Notes: generated by a model from the letters alone, not told the origin. Counted from the first letter of the stretch, positions 25,539 through 35,268 are shown. The stretch is 64,000 nucleotides of DNA from Accumulibacter sp. (GCA_024235715.1 JACKLW010000006.1:248001-312000); one strand, 5' to 3'. Made by a program: numbers and translations.

Positions 25539-27532
25539 GCGTTGTTTCTCCTTCTTGGTGGCAGTCGGTACAGGCATTGTCGCAGGCGACGCAGATCATG
25601 CTCCGTGCGGGCGCTGCGGCCATAGCGCAGCTTGGCATAATAGCCGGCGGCTTCGCTGGTGAGGGCGGCCAGATCGGGTTTTTCGCGCGCCACCCGTTGC
25701 GCGAAATCGAGCGGGCCTTCCCATGCGGCGCGGCTTATTCCCCGCCGCCCGAGCTGTGTGCAGTATTTCCGCCAGGCGCGCTGCACCGGGTCCGCGGCGA
25801 GACGTCGCGGCAGGGTCCACAGTGTGACAATCAACAGCGCCACGCCACACAGAACGGCCAGCGACGCGGTCATGCCGCGCCAGTCGGGATCCCGCCAGCC
25901 GAGTCGCGAGAGCACTTCGCGCTGGCGCTGCGGATTGTAACCGAGCACCCACTGATTCCAGGTGTTGTTTGCCGCTTCCCAGCGGTTGCGCAGTTCGCGC
26001 AGCCAGTCGGCGTCGAGACGGACGACGATCGGCAGGGGCTCGCCAGCGGGCAGCGCGGCAACGATTCCCTGCTCTATGCGCGACGGAGCCACCGCCGCGG
26101 TCGGATCGAAGCGCACCCAGCCTTGTCCGGCAAGCCATACTTCGGCCCAGGCGTGGGCGTCGGACTGGCGCACGGTGAGATAGCCGTCGACCGGGTTGAT
26201 CTCGCCACCCTGGTAGCCGGCGACCACCCGCGCCGGTACGTTTGCTGCGCGCATCAGGAAGACGAAGGCTGAAGCGTAGTGTTCGCAGAAGCCACGGCGT
26301 GTGTCGAAGAGGAATTCATCCATTGCATCCCTGCCGAGCAGCGGTGGGCGCAGGGTGTAATGGAAGTCCTCGTTGCGGAACATGGCCAGAGCCGCTTCGG
26401 CAATCCTGGCGGGTGGGCGTGAAGCCCACTCGCTGGCCAGCGCGCGCGTGCGCGGGTTGATTCCTTCCGGCAGCACCAGAGCCTGCTCCAGAATGCCGGC
26501 TGCTTCGATGACGTTGGCGCGATAGTTGGTCGACGAGACAAAGGAAAAACGTGAGCGGACGCGTACCGGCTCACGTGACACGGCCTCGAGAGTCGGCGCC
26601 AGGCTGCTGTCCGGCGGCAGGCGGGTGGCGACGTCCAGCGCCAGCAGCCAGCGCCGATCGTGTGCTTCGAGGATGCTGCTGTAGGCGTATGACTGGCCGA
26701 CACCCTCGACGACCGGTGCCGGCGTCGCCGAGCCGCCGGGCCGCGCGCGCGTGTGCCAGGTCAGGCCGTCGTATTCGTCGAAAACCGGGCCGCGCCAGTA
26801 GAGGTCGGACTTTTCCGGGGGCTCACCGTCGAAGCGGCTGCGGAAGGCAATCGCGCCGGACTGGATCAGGCGGCTTATCGAGCCGGGCGCCATCTGCTCG
26901 GACAGGCCGCTGAGTCCGGCGTAGGCGTCCTGCGGCAATCCCCATAGCGGACCCGAGATGCGCGGGAACAGCAGGTAGAGAATGAGCATGAAGGGCAGCG
27001 CCTGCGTCAGCAGCAGGCCCGCGTGGCGGAGCACGGTGACGACCGGTTGGGCGCCGCCGTGCAATCTGATCAGCGCTGCGGTGAGCAGCGTGATGGCCGC
27101 CAGCAGCCACAGCCCGGTGGGGATGCTCTGCGAGTAGAGATAGTGAGTGAGCAAGAGAAAGTAGCCGAGCATGACGACCACCAGGGCGTCGCGTCGGCTG
27201 TTCATTTCCATCGGCTTCAGGGCCATGAAGACGACCAGCAATGCGACCCCCGCATCCTTGCCGAACAGGGTGCGGTATTGCCAGCCGATTGCGGCGACGG
27301 TGCCGATCACCAGCAAGGCCAGCGTCCAGCGCGGTGGCAGCGGGCGACGCTGCTGCCAAAGCCAGGCGCGCCACGACAGGGTGCCGCCGACGAGCAGCGA
27401 CAGCCACCAGGGAAGGTGCGTGACATGCGGGCCGGCGGTGACGGTGGCAACGAGCAGCAGCCACGGGACGGCGCCGTGTTCGAGCGCAACGGCAGGCCTA
27501 GCGCGGCTGGTCGCTTTCACCATCTTCACCAT
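25535..27532 (-). CDS. tgpA: TgpA-like membrane transglutaminase (DUF3488/DUF4129)
   Basis: A 665-residue inner-membrane protein. The first 190 residues hold about five to six membrane helices (for example WTLALLVIGTVAAIG and LLVVFMALKPMEMN). A periplasmic transglutaminase-like core (about 230-520) follows, with Cys in TRRGFCEHYASAFVFL, His in SDAHAWAEVWL and Asp in VRFDPTAAV. A last helix near 565 precedes a DUF4129-like tail. The P. aeruginosa homologue is essential; its substrate is unclear. It forms a typical moxR-DUF58-tgpA set, overlapping DUF58 by up to 35 bases and mltB by four. A second in-frame ATG at 27523 is an alternative start. Confidence 0.92.
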   Translation of the reverse strand: MVKMVKATSRARPAVALEHGAVPWLLLVATVTAGPHVTHLPWWLSLLVGGTLSWRAWLWQQRRPLPPRWTLALLVIGTVAAIGWQYRTLFGKDAGVALLVVFMALKPMEMNSRRDALVVVMLGYFLLLTHYLYSQSIPTGLWLLAAITLLTAALIRLHGGAQPVVTVLRHAGLLLTQALPFMLILYLLFPRISGPLWGLPQDAYAGLSGLSEQMAPGSISRLIQSGAIAFRSRFDGEPPEKSDLYWRGPVFDEYDGLTWHTRARPGGSATPAPVVEGVGQSYAYSSILEAHDRRWLLALDVATRLPPDSSLAPTLEAVSREPVRVRSRFSFVSSTNYRANVIEAAGILEQALVLPEGINPRTRALASEWASRPPARIAEAALAMFRNEDFHYTLRPPLLGRDAMDEFLFDTRRGFCEHYASAFVFLMRAANVPARVVAGYQGGEINPVDGYLTVRQSDAHAWAEVWLAGQGWVRFDPTAAVAPSRIEQGIVAALPAGEPLPIVVRLDADWLRELRNRWEAANNTWNQWVLGYNPQRQREVLSRLGWRDPDWRGMTASLAVLCGVALLIVTLWTLPRRLAADPVQRAWRKYCTQLGRRGISRAAWEGPLDFAQRVAREKPDLAALTSEAAGYYAKLRYGRSARTEHDLRRLRQCLYRLPPRRRNNA

Positions 27533-28475
27533 GCAGCGCCAGGGATTGCAGGCAGCTTGCCCGATGCGCGTCGCCCTGCGCCGGGGCGATGTGCGTTCCC
27601 GGCAGAGCGAGGCCGTAGCGTGCCTGCTGGTCGTCGGCGGCGAGGATCCAGCCGGCGAGGATCGACAGGCGCTCTTCCGGGTCGCGGTCGGCTGGTGTCT
27701 GCGACCAGTTCAGCCACAGTTCTTCGGCCGCGCCGCCGGCGAACTGTTTCACCAGCAGCGCTTGCTCCTCCGAACGGCGGGCCACCGCTTTCCACGCGAT
27801 GTGCCGGGTCGGGTCGCTGATCTGGCGCGGCCGCAGTCCGGCGAAATCCTCCTGCCCGTTGTCGCCGTGCAGATGATCGGCGTGCGCGTTTGGCGATGGG
27901 GCTGGCAGGGGCGTGAATATGGGCCGTGGATAGACGACGCACGACCATGTCGGGTGCGGATAGCTCCAGGCGCGAAAGAGGCCGAGCGGATAGCGGCTGG
28001 CCAGAGTCACGCGACCGGGGTCGAGGCGGCCCCGACGCGTCGTGGTGCAGGCGATGGCGACGGTCGCGTGGCCTTCCGCAGGCAGGTCGACGCAGTTCGC
28101 CGCTTGCCCGGCGAAGGAAAACTCGAGTGCCCGCCGCGATTGCCGGCGAGCGTTTTCCAGGTGCAGCGGGAAGCGCGCCAGGTCACCGGCAAAGACCGGC
28201 TGCACCCGTCCTGGTGCCATTTGCAGCCCGAAGAGGTTGTGGAAAGTATGCACCATGGCAACGATGCCCAGTCCGACCAGCAGAAAGATCAGTGCGTGGC
28301 CCAGGCTCAGGTTGTAGTTGATCGCACCGATCAGCATCACCGCCAGTACGACCGCGAAGACCGTGCCGGCGCGGGTCGGGACGATGAAGATTCGGCGCTG
28401 CCCGAGAATGATCGGCAACTGCTCGTCACGCGCCAGGCGAAACAGCCAGCGCCGGAAGGACGCCAGCGCCTGCAT
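27498..28475 (-). CDS. DUF58 domain protein
   Basis: A 325-residue protein with two membrane helices near the N-terminus (RAGTVFAVVLAVMLIGAINY and HALIFLLVGLGIVAMVHT) and a cytoplasmic DUF58 region. The hallmark is RPRQISDPTRHIAWKAVARR. Such proteins are encoded with MoxR ATPases and transglutaminase proteins and are thought to act as adaptors or clients of MoxR. The start overlaps the moxR stop by one base (TGATG). Confidence 0.9.
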   Translation of the reverse strand: MQALASFRRWLFRLARDEQLPIILGQRRIFIVPTRAGTVFAVVLAVMLIGAINYNLSLGHALIFLLVGLGIVAMVHTFHNLFGLQMAPGRVQPVFAGDLARFPLHLENARRQSRRALEFSFAGQAANCVDLPAEGHATVAIACTTTRRGRLDPGRVTLASRYPLGLFRAWSYPHPTWSCVVYPRPIFTPLPAPSPNAHADHLHGDNGQEDFAGLRPRQISDPTRHIAWKAVARRSEEQALLVKQFAGGAAEELWLNWSQTPADRDPEERLSILAGWILAADDQQARYGLALPGTHIAPAQGDAHRASCLQSLALHGEDGESDQPR

Positions 28476-29401
28476 CAGGGCAGGGGCACGGCGCGGATCA
28501 GGGCGGCAATGTCTTCGCCGTCAGCCTGGTTGCCGCTGACCAGACGCAGCCGGTGGCGGGCGACGGCCGGCAGCACCGCCTGCACATCCTCCGGCAGGAC
28601 CATCGTTCGGCCATCGGTAAATGCCCAGGCGCGTGCCGCGGCAAGCAGGGACAAGGCCGCACGCGGACTCAGACCATGCACCAGCCGCGGATCCGCGCGG
28701 GTCGCTTCGACCAGCAGTTGCAGGTAATCGAGCAGGGCTGGCGCAGCGTGTACGGCTGCCGCTTGCTGCTGCAGGGCCGCAAAGTCGCTGCAGGTCAGGC
28801 GGGCGGCCAGCATCGGCAGTTGCTCGCGGCGCCCACCGCTCTCGAGCAGAGCGCGCTCGGCGTCGTGGTCCGGGTAACCGAGTTCGATACGCAGCAGGAA
28901 TCGATCCAGTTGCGACTCCGGCAGGGGGAAGGTGCCGATCTGATTCGATGGGTTCTGGGTGGCAATCACGAAGAAGGGTTGCGGCAGGGGACGCGTCTCT
29001 CCCTCGGTGGTTACCTGCCCCTCTTCCATGGCTTCGAGCAGGGCGCTCTGTGTCTTGGGTGTGGCGCGGTTGATCTCGTCGGCAAGCAGTACCTGCGAGA
29101 ACACCGGGCCGGGCAGAAAGCGGAAGTCGCCGCGATCGCGGTCGAAGACCGAGACGCCGAGAATGTCTGCAGGCAGCATGTCGCTGGTGAACTGGATGCG
29201 CGAAAACTGGAAGCCCAGCAGGCGGGCCAGGGTATGCGCCAGTGTCGTCTTGCCGACGCCTGGCAGATCTTCGATCAGCAGATGGCCTTTGGCCAGCAGG
29301 CAGCACAGGGCCAGGCGGGTTTGCCGGCTCTTGCCGAGAATCACCTGATCGGCTGCGGCAAGGATTTCGCTGAGTGGCGGTTGTCGGGTGGTGGGCAGCA
29401 T
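28475..29401 (-). CDS. MoxR-family AAA+ ATPase
   Basis: This 308-residue ATPase has Walker A DLPGVGKTTLAHTLA, Walker B VLLADEINRATPKTQSALLEAM, sensor 1 in FVIATQNP and the MoxR-specific VTTEGETRPLPQPFF. MoxR ATPases act as chaperones in maturing envelope or enzyme complexes, usually with DUF58 partners. It heads the minus-strand group moxR-DUF58-tgpA-mltB. The 110-base gap to the divergent deacetylase gene holds an AT-rich stretch with a palindromic AGTTAACT, presumably the promoter region of both genes. Confidence 0.93.
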   Translation of the reverse strand: MLPTTRQPPLSEILAAADQVILGKSRQTRLALCCLLAKGHLLIEDLPGVGKTTLAHTLARLLGFQFSRIQFTSDMLPADILGVSVFDRDRGDFRFLPGPVFSQVLLADEINRATPKTQSALLEAMEEGQVTTEGETRPLPQPFFVIATQNPSNQIGTFPLPESQLDRFLLRIELGYPDHDAERALLESGGRREQLPMLAARLTCSDFAALQQQAAAVHAAPALLDYLQLLVEATRADPRLVHGLSPRAALSLLAAARAWAFTDGRTMVLPEDVQAVLPAVARHRLRLVSGNQADGEDIAALIRAVPLP

Positions 29402-29511
29402 CGCTTGTCGTGGTGGCGCAATTGGGACGATAATAAACCATCATCAGTTAACTTGATTTTCCGCAGATCCCGGCGCCCGAGGCGGCCTCCGCCTGCGGCA
29501 GAGAGGCAACA

Positions 29512-30438
29512 GTGACCAGTACCGCATTCATCACCCACCGAGACTGCCATTTGCATGACATGGGATCGTATCATCCGGAATGTCCGGAGCGCCTCTCTGC
29601 GATCAGTGATCACATGATCGCACAGGGGCTGGACTCGTATTTTGCCTATCACGATGCGCCGCTGGCCAGCTTCCAGCAACTCGGGCGGGTGCACTCGGCG
29701 GCGCATCTGGAACGTGTGAAGCGCGCCTCGCCCGAACTGGGTATCGTGCACCTCGACCCCGACACGGCGATGAACCGGCACACCTGGAAAGCAGCACTGC
29801 GCGCCGCAGGGGCGGGTGTTCTGGCAGTTGACCTGGTGATGGCCGGCAAGGCACAAAACGCATTCTGTGCGGTTCGTCCGCCTGGCCACCATGCCGAGCG
29901 CGCGGCGGCGATGGGCTTCTGCTTCTTCAACAACATTGCCGTTGCCGCGGCACATGCGCTTGAAGCGCACAAGCTGTCTCGAGTGGCGGTGATCGATTTC
30001 GATGTGCACCATGGAAACGGTACCGAAGACTGCTTCAAGGGCGATCAGCGCGTGCTGATGGCGGGCACCTTCCAGCACCCCTTCTACCCGTACAGCGGTA
30101 CGGAAAAGCCCGCTGCCAACATGCTCAACATCCCTCTCAGCCGGGATACCGACGGTGAGGAATTCCGGCGCGTGGTCAGCGAGATCTGGATGCCGCGTCT
30201 GCGCGAGTTCCAGCCGGAGATGATCTTCATTTCGGCGGGTTTCGATGCGCACTACGAAGACGAAATGGGTGGTTTGAGGCTGCTCGAAAAAGACTACGCC
30301 TGGGTTACCGGCCAGTTGACCGAGCTTGCCGACGAGTTCTCGCAGAGGCGTATCGTGTCGATGCTCGAGGGAGGTTACGCGCTGTCTGCGCTGGCGCGCA
30401 GCGTCGTTGCCCATCTACGCGTGCTGGCCGATTTCTGA
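29512..30438 (+). CDS. Histone deacetylase superfamily protein
   Basis: This 308-residue zinc-dependent deacylase begins with GTG at 29512 after GAGAGG. Catalytic elements are the paired histidines in CAVRPPGHHAERAAAMGFC, the zinc ligands in VIDFDVHHGNGTEDCF and the Asp in FISAGFDAHYEDEMGG, plus the C-terminal SMLEGGYALSAL. Bacterial members (AcuC, polyamine deacetylases, HDAH) remove acetyl groups from proteins or small amines. Substrate is not readable here. Upstream of dapA, with a 150-base gap. Confidence 0.92.
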   Translation: MTSTAFITHRDCHLHDMGSYHPECPERLSAISDHMIAQGLDSYFAYHDAPLASFQQLGRVHSAAHLERVKRASPELGIVHLDPDTAMNRHTWKAALRAAGAGVLAVDLVMAGKAQNAFCAVRPPGHHAERAAAMGFCFFNNIAVAAAHALEAHKLSRVAVIDFDVHHGNGTEDCFKGDQRVLMAGTFQHPFYPYSGTEKPAANMLNIPLSRDTDGEEFRRVVSEIWMPRLREFQPEMIFISAGFDAHYEDEMGGLRLLEKDYAWVTGQLTELADEFSQRRIVSMLEGGYALSALARSVVAHLRVLADF

Positions 30439-30588
30439 TCCCGGGTTTCGCCGAAGTGCTGCCATTTGCCGCTGTCCACGACTTGGCGCTTATCATGGCC
30501 AAGGCGCTTTCCTTCGGTTAGAATCCAAAGCTTGACTTTCCACGGCCGAAGGCCCTCGGCCAATTCTCGGGCGCCCAGCCACATGAGC

Positions 30589-31467
30589 ATGATTACTGGA
30601 TCGATCGTCGCCATCGTTACTCCGATGCACGCGGACGGAAGCCTCGACTTGCCCGGCCTGCGCCGCCTTGTCGACTTTCACGTGCAGGAGAAGACCGACG
30701 CCATCGTCATCGTCGGTACGACCGGCGAGTCGCCGACGGTCAACGTTGACGAACACTGCGAACTGATACGAGTGACTGTCGAACAGGCTGCCGGGCGTGT
30801 CCCGGTGATTGCCGGTACCGGCGCCAACTCGACGGCGGAAGCCATTGCGCTGACCCGTTTCGCCCACGAGGCGGGGGCTGACGCGGCGCTCTCGGTGGTG
30901 CCGTACTATAACAAGCCGACGCAGGAAGGCCTCTATCGCCACTTCCGGGCGATTGCCGAAGCGGTGGACATCCCGGTCATCCTCTACAACGTGCCGGGGA
31001 GGACTGTCGCCGATATGGGCAACGATACCGCGCTGCGTTTGGCGGAAATCCCGAATATCGTCGGCATCAAGGACGCTACTGGCAACATGGAACGTGGTAC
31101 CGACCTGATCGCCCGGGCCCCAGAGGGCTTTGCCGTCTACAGCGGAGATGATGCCAGTGCCTGCGCCCTGATTCTGATGGGCGCCCAGGGCGACATTTCG
31201 GTGGTGGCCAACGTCGCACCGCGCCTCATGCACGAGATGTGCGCCGCGGCGCTGGATGGCAACGCGGTCGTCGCGCGCGCGCTGCATGCCCGTCTGCTCG
31301 GCTTGCACCGGCAGCTTTTCTGCGAGGCGAATCCGATTCCGGTCAAGTGGGCGTGCCAGGAACTCGGCTTGATCGCCGGCGGGCTGCGCCTGCCGCTGAC
31401 ACCGCTGTCGCCCGATTGCCACGAACGGGTGCGGGTTGCCATGCGCCAGGCTGGCGTGCTGGTCTAG
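30589..31467 (+). CDS. dapA: 4-hydroxy-tetrahydrodipicolinate synthase
   Basis: A 292-residue TIM-barrel aldolase that condenses pyruvate with aspartate semialdehyde in lysine and diaminopimelate synthesis. It has GTTGESPTV, the catalytic tyrosine in [14 protein letters not shown], the Schiff-base lysine in [10 protein letters not shown], and YSGDDA. I choose 30589 ([13 protein letters not shown]), matching the usual family start and length; an ATG six bases upstream adds two residues. It is followed by bamC, an arrangement conserved with E. coli. A -10-like TAGAAT lies about 70 bases upstream. Confidence 0.95.
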   Translation: MITGSIVAIVTPMHADGSLDLPGLRRLVDFHVQEKTDAIVIVGTTGESPTVNVDEHCELIRVTVEQAAGRVPVIAGTGANSTAEAIALTRFAHEAGADAALSVVPYYNKPTQEGLYRHFRAIAEAVDIPVILYNVPGRTVADMGNDTALRLAEIPNIVGIKDATGNMERGTDLIARAPEGFAVYSGDDASACALILMGAQGDISVVANVAPRLMHEMCAAALDGNAVVARALHARLLGLHRQLFCEANPIPVKWACQELGLIAGGLRLPLTPLSPDCHERVRVAMRQAGVLV

Positions 31468-31482
31468 ATGCGGAGTTGCCAA

Positions 31483-32634
31483 ATGAGTCCTCTCGCCGCG
31501 CCCTTTCGACTTGCCGGGCTGCTGCTGGTGCCGGTGTTCCTGCTGGCCTGCAGCACGACCTTCGAAGGCAAGAAGATCGACTACAAGTCAGCGTCTGCGA
31601 ACAAGGTGCCGACGCTCGAGATACCGCCGGATCTGACCTCGCCGACGCGGGACGACCGTTACGCGGTCCCTGACACCGGTGGCGGCAAAGGGACGGCTAC
31701 CTACTCGGCATACACCGCCGAGCGTTCGCCAGAGGCGCGGGCGCAACAGCAGAGTGATGTCCTGCCGGCCGTCGACAACGCGCGCATCGAACGCGCCGGT
31801 AACGTGCGCTGGCTGGTGGTCAAGGGGTCTCCCGAGAAACTGTGGGACCCGGTCAAGGAATTCTGGCAGGAAACCGGTTTCGTGATCGCGCTCGATGAGC
31901 CGAGTGCCGGGGTGATGGAAACCGACTGGGCGGAAAACCGCGCCAAGATCCCACAGGATTTCATCCGCAACATTCTCGGCAAGGTGATCGATTCGGTCTA
32001 CTCGACGGCCGAGAGGGACAAGTTCCGCACCCGCCTCGAACCAGGCATCACTCCGGGGACCACCGACATCTTCATCAGTCACCGCGGGATGTACGAGATA
32101 TTCGTCACCGAGGGGCGAGAGCAGACCAAGTGGCAGCCGCGTCCGGCGGATCCGGAGCTTGAAGCGGAAATGCTGCGTCGCCTGATGATTCGCCTTGGCA
32201 GCGACGAGAAGCATGCTGCTGCTGCCCTGCAGGCGGCAAAGGAGAAAGCCGTCGAGCGAGCGACCCTGACCCGTGGGGATGACGGTGCCGGGACTCTTGA
32301 GGTGGACGAATCCTTTGAACGTGCCTGGCGGCGCGTGGGTCTGGCGCTCGATCGTGTCGGTTTCACCGTCATCGACCGGGACCGCTCGCGCGGTCTGTAC
32401 TTTGTCCGCTACGTCGATCCCGAAATCGACAACGAGAAGAAGGAGGACGGCTTCTTCGCCAGGCTGAATCCCTTCAAGAGCAGTTCGGACGGCAAGCAGC
32501 AGATCCAGTACCGTATCTTCGTGAAAGATGCGGGTAGCCGGTCGACTGTCCAGGTGTTGACGCCAGAGGGCGGTATTGACAAGTCCGAGACTTCAAAACG
32601 GATCCTGAATCTGCTCTACGATCAGTTGAAGTGA
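31483..32634 (+). CDS. bamC: BamC outer-membrane assembly lipoprotein
   Basis: This 383-residue lipoprotein of the Bam complex has a signal peptide with lipobox LLAC (PVFLLACSTT), a long unstructured segment with IPPDLTSPTRDDRY, and two helix-grip domains (about 100-205 and 265-380). CGGAG lies about seven bases before the ATG at 31483, preferred over the in-frame ATG at 31468 directly after dapA. The dapA-bamC linkage is the same as in E. coli, where BamC is NlpB. Confidence 0.92.
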   Translation: MSPLAAPFRLAGLLLVPVFLLACSTTFEGKKIDYKSASANKVPTLEIPPDLTSPTRDDRYAVPDTGGGKGTATYSAYTAERSPEARAQQQSDVLPAVDNARIERAGNVRWLVVKGSPEKLWDPVKEFWQETGFVIALDEPSAGVMETDWAENRAKIPQDFIRNILGKVIDSVYSTAERDKFRTRLEPGITPGTTDIFISHRGMYEIFVTEGREQTKWQPRPADPELEAEMLRRLMIRLGSDEKHAAAALQAAKEKAVERATLTRGDDGAGTLEVDESFERAWRRVGLALDRVGFTVIDRDRSRGLYFVRYVDPEIDNEKKEDGFFARLNPFKSSSDGKQQIQYRIFVKDAGSRSTVQVLTPEGGIDKSETSKRILNLLYDQLK

Positions 32635-33401
32635 TGCGTTTTGCGTCGCTGGGCAGTGGCAGTCAGGGCAACGCCCTGATTGTCGAGGCCGGCGAAACGA
32701 AAGTGATGGTCGACTGCGGTTTCTCCACTCGAATGGCGACCGCCAGGCTGGCCAGGCTTGCCGCAGCGGCCGATGACCTCGACGCAATACTGGTCACCCA
32801 TGAGCACGCAGATCATGTGGGCGGGGTCTTTGCCTTTGCGCGTCGCCATCGGCTCGCGGTCTATCTCACCCACGGCACGCATGCCGCCGCGTCGCGAGGA
32901 GTCGCCGCCCTGCCTGAATGCCGCCTGATCGACGGTCACTCGCCATTTTCTATCGGCGACCTCGAAGTGATGCCCTTCCCGGTTCCTCACGATGCGCGCG
33001 AACCCGTGCAATATTTGTTCGGCGATGGCCGGCATCGCCTCGGTGTCCTCACCGATACGGGCTCGATAACCCCCCACATCGTTGAAATTCTCGCTGCCTG
33101 CGACGCGCTGGTGCTCGAGTGCAATCACGATGCCGCCTTGCTTGCTGCGTCGCGTTATCCGGCAGTTCTCAAGCAGCGCATCGGTGGCCGTTTCGGGCAT
33201 CTCGAGAACAGTCAGGCAGCGGATCTCCTGCGCCAGGTCGAGACCGGGCGTCTGCAGCATCTGGTTGCGGCCCATTTGAGCCAGGAGAACAACCGGCCGG
33301 AGCTGGCTGTCAGCGCGCTTGCCGGCGCCCTCGGCTGCAGCGAGGACTGGATCGGTGTCGCTGACCAGGAGGGCGGCTTCGCCTGGCGGCAACTGGGTTG
33401 A
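32634..33401 (+). CDS. MBL-fold metallohydrolase
   Basis: A 255-residue metallo-beta-lactamase-fold protein with the ligand motif VTHEHADHVGG and further histidines in PVPHDAREP, an aspartate in LGVLTDTGS, and LECNHD. Its start overlaps the bamC stop by one base (TGATG), so it is co-translated with it. The arrangement resembles the YycJ/WalJ type of exonuclease-like MBL proteins, common downstream of bamC in betaproteobacteria; substrate remains unproven. Confidence 0.88.
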   Translation: MRFASLGSGSQGNALIVEAGETKVMVDCGFSTRMATARLARLAAAADDLDAILVTHEHADHVGGVFAFARRHRLAVYLTHGTHAAASRGVAALPECRLIDGHSPFSIGDLEVMPFPVPHDAREPVQYLFGDGRHRLGVLTDTGSITPHIVEILAACDALVLECNHDAALLAASRYPAVLKQRIGGRFGHLENSQAADLLRQVETGRLQHLVAAHLSQENNRPELAVSALAGALGCSEDWIGVADQEGGFAWRQLG

Positions 33402-33427
33402 ATCTGCGCGTTTGAACGAAAAGCGAA

Positions 33428-33449
33428 AAAGCCGGCGCGGGCCGGCTTT
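33428..33449. terminator. Bidirectional intrinsic terminator
   Basis: AAAGCCGGC (33428-33436), loop GCGG, GCCGGCTTT (33441-33449) between the convergent MBL and lipoprotein genes. On the minus strand the hairpin is followed by five T, so it best serves the lipoprotein gene; the three T on the plus strand are weaker. Confidence 0.8.
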
Positions 33450-33474
33450 GGGTGATCTGCGCTCAGGCCATGAA

Positions 33475-33798
33475 TTACTTCTTCATCGCGTCCTTGGCAG
33501 CGTCGGCAGCCCCCTGGGCAGCGGCATCGGCAGCTTCCTTGGCCTTGTCCATGGCGGCTTCGGTTGGCATCTTGGCGGCGTCTGCGGGCGCAGCGGCGCT
33601 ATCGGTGGGTTTTGCGGCGTCCGCAGCAGCAGCGGTGTCCGCAGGCGCAGTTGCAGGCGCGGCCGCAGGCGCAGCCGCAGGTTCGGCGACAGGGGCAGCC
33701 GCGGGAGCGGGGGCGGCCATGGGCTTGGCTTCCTCTTTCTTGCCACAGGCGGTCAGAGCGAATGCGAGCAGAGCAGCAACGAGCAGCGAATGTTTCAT
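33475..33798 (-). CDS. Small Ala/Pro-rich lipoprotein
   Basis: A 107-residue lipoprotein: signal peptide MKHSLLVAALLAFALTAC, with lipobox LTAC at residues 15-18, then KKEEAKP and a low-complexity Ala/Pro tract (about 28-75), ending with an Ala/Lys/Asp helix (AMDKAKEAADAAAQ). It may behave like Lpp-type or hydrophilic spacer lipoproteins; no function can be assigned. It is monocistronic with its own terminator. Upstream, ATAACGAG occurs twice (33832-33839 and 33846-33853). Confidence 0.82.
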   Translation of the reverse strand: MKHSLLVAALLAFALTACGKKEEAKPMAAPAPAAAPVAEPAAAPAAAPATAPADTAAAADAAKPTDSAAAPADAAKMPTEAAMDKAKEAADAAAQGAADAAKDAMKK

Positions 33799-34206
33799 TT
33801 GGGGGTTCCCTTTATTGACGACAAAATAGTCATAACGAGCTGGTTATAACGAGCGAGAAGCAGAATGGTTGACCGGAGTGCACATCTGCCAAGCTCGTAT
33901 TTTAACACCGGTTTTCACCAATCCATGGCAGTCGATTGTGCGCTGCAGTATTCATTTTTGCGCGGCAGGCGGTCGTATGACGCCGACTGAGCTTGCGGGG
34001 TGCCCGTCGTGGGGCGAGCCTTGCCCGGCGCTGGCGCTGGCGCCGGCGCCACTTTGCGCCCACCACGGAGTGCGAATCAGCGACGCCTTGCGATTCAGGC
34101 GATAGCGGGCGATGTTGGTGGGCCCGCAACCCGAGATTTACAGGCGCTCCGCCGCGATGCGACGGTTTCGGACGGGGGGCTCGATCAATTCGCCCGTGCA
34201 GCCGTG
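33799..34206. other. Gap between lipoprotein and zinc-ribbon protein genes
   Basis: About 400 bases without a supported gene. The first 60 contain the lipoprotein promoter region and a direct repeat ATAACGAG/ATAACGAG that could be an operator. The stretch around 34020-34060 is a GGCGCTGGC-type repetitive GC-rich run. The rest shows only short or implausible frames. Confidence 0.5.
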
Positions 34207-34548
34207 CTAGTCGTCTTTCAGGTGCAGGACGAGCGGTTCCAGCCAGCCCAAAGCGAACGCAAAGAAGAGGCCAAGCATGACCAGGAACAGTATCGCCAGC
34301 AGGCCGCCGATAACCATGTGGTCGCTGAACGCTCTTCTGGCCCAACCCCTCAGACCGAGATAATCTGCAAATGACACCTGGTGTGTAGCGGTAGCCTGAT
34401 CGGTCTCCTCGTTCTTGGCGGCGAACCGCGAGCCGCATTGTCTGCAGCGATACGGGGCTTCACCCTTCAGACGAAGAGCTGTTCCTTCCTTCGGGCCACG
34501 TCGCCTCGAGCGGCGGACGTCCTCCGAATTGCAGTCAGGGCATATCAT
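34207..34548 (-). CDS. Zinc-ribbon membrane protein, unknown function
   Basis: A 113-residue protein with an N-terminal zinc ribbon (CPDCNSEDVRRS at residues 3-14 and YRCRQCGSRF near 34-43) and one C-terminal membrane helix (VIGGLLAILFLVMLGLFFAF). I take the ATG at 34548, immediately before the first CxxC; an upstream ATG at 34575 adds unrelated residues. A membrane-anchored zinc ribbon may sense or recruit nucleic acid or protein, but nothing more can be said. Confidence 0.68.
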   Translation of the reverse strand: MICPDCNSEDVRRSRRRGPKEGTALRLKGEAPYRCRQCGSRFAAKNEETDQATATHQVSFADYLGLRGWARRAFSDHMVIGGLLAILFLVMLGLFFAFALGWLEPLVLHLKDD

Positions 34549-34823
34549 GGTTGAACGTAGGCCTCCGGTGTTCAATCAGGCGGTCTGGCTGCCGCCGATG
34601 GTTTGAGGAGACAATAACAAGGAAATGGGTAATTTTAACTTTTTCACGGCAGGCAGTGGCGTACTTTGTCACGAACGATGAGCGTTTCCCTGCGACCTGG
34701 CGGTCGCTCTGGTGCTGCTACGTGCTGCTGGTGTCACCGACCTTGGGCCTGCAGCGAGGGGCGGCAAGTGCCGGTGACGTCTCAGCGGCGGACTCGCGGT
34801 CGCGGAGTGTTAGACTGCCCCTC

Positions 34824-35225
34824 ATGCGCACGCCAGCACTCCTTGCGGCAGTTCTCGCGGCGACGGTCAATGCCGACGCCGGGAGCTTCGTTGGCCGTGG
34901 CCAGGTGGTCGTCGGTCCCTGGTATTCGCCCTACGGTGCCGCCTTCGCGCCGCCGTTCGTTTACGATCCGTTCGGTCCCTGCCTGGCTCGCCTGAATTGT
35001 GCCGACTACGAGCAGTTGCGACGCTTTCTTGATCGCTATGAGCGCAACTATGGTGGGCGTATTGCGCCGGGTCCACCGGCGGTCGCCTTGCCGCCGCGTC
35101 CGCGTGACGTCGCGCCGACGCCGGACGCACATATTCAGCCGCGCTACCGCGGTGCGAGTCAGATCCGTCCCGAGTTCGAGCAGTCCGGCCAGGAACGCGA
35201 TGGGCCTCCCGTGCCGGGGAAATAG
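34824..35225 (+). CDS. Hypothetical exported protein
   Basis: A 133-residue protein with a short signal-like start (MRTPALLAAVLAATVNADA) and a mature part rich in Gly, Pro and Tyr (VVVGPWYSPYGAAFAPPF), then ending in a Pro/Arg-rich tail. I do not recognise a family. The frame stays open upstream without a better start. It could be a small periplasmic or surface protein; confidence is moderate because no ribosome site is clear. Confidence 0.48.
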   Translation: MRTPALLAAVLAATVNADAGSFVGRGQVVVGPWYSPYGAAFAPPFVYDPFGPCLARLNCADYEQLRRFLDRYERNYGGRIAPGPPAVALPPRPRDVAPTPDAHIQPRYRGASQIRPEFEQSGQERDGPPVPGK

Positions 35226-35268
35226 GCGGTCGGTCAGGCCGTCGGGGCTGGAAGGCGCTGCCTGCCGC

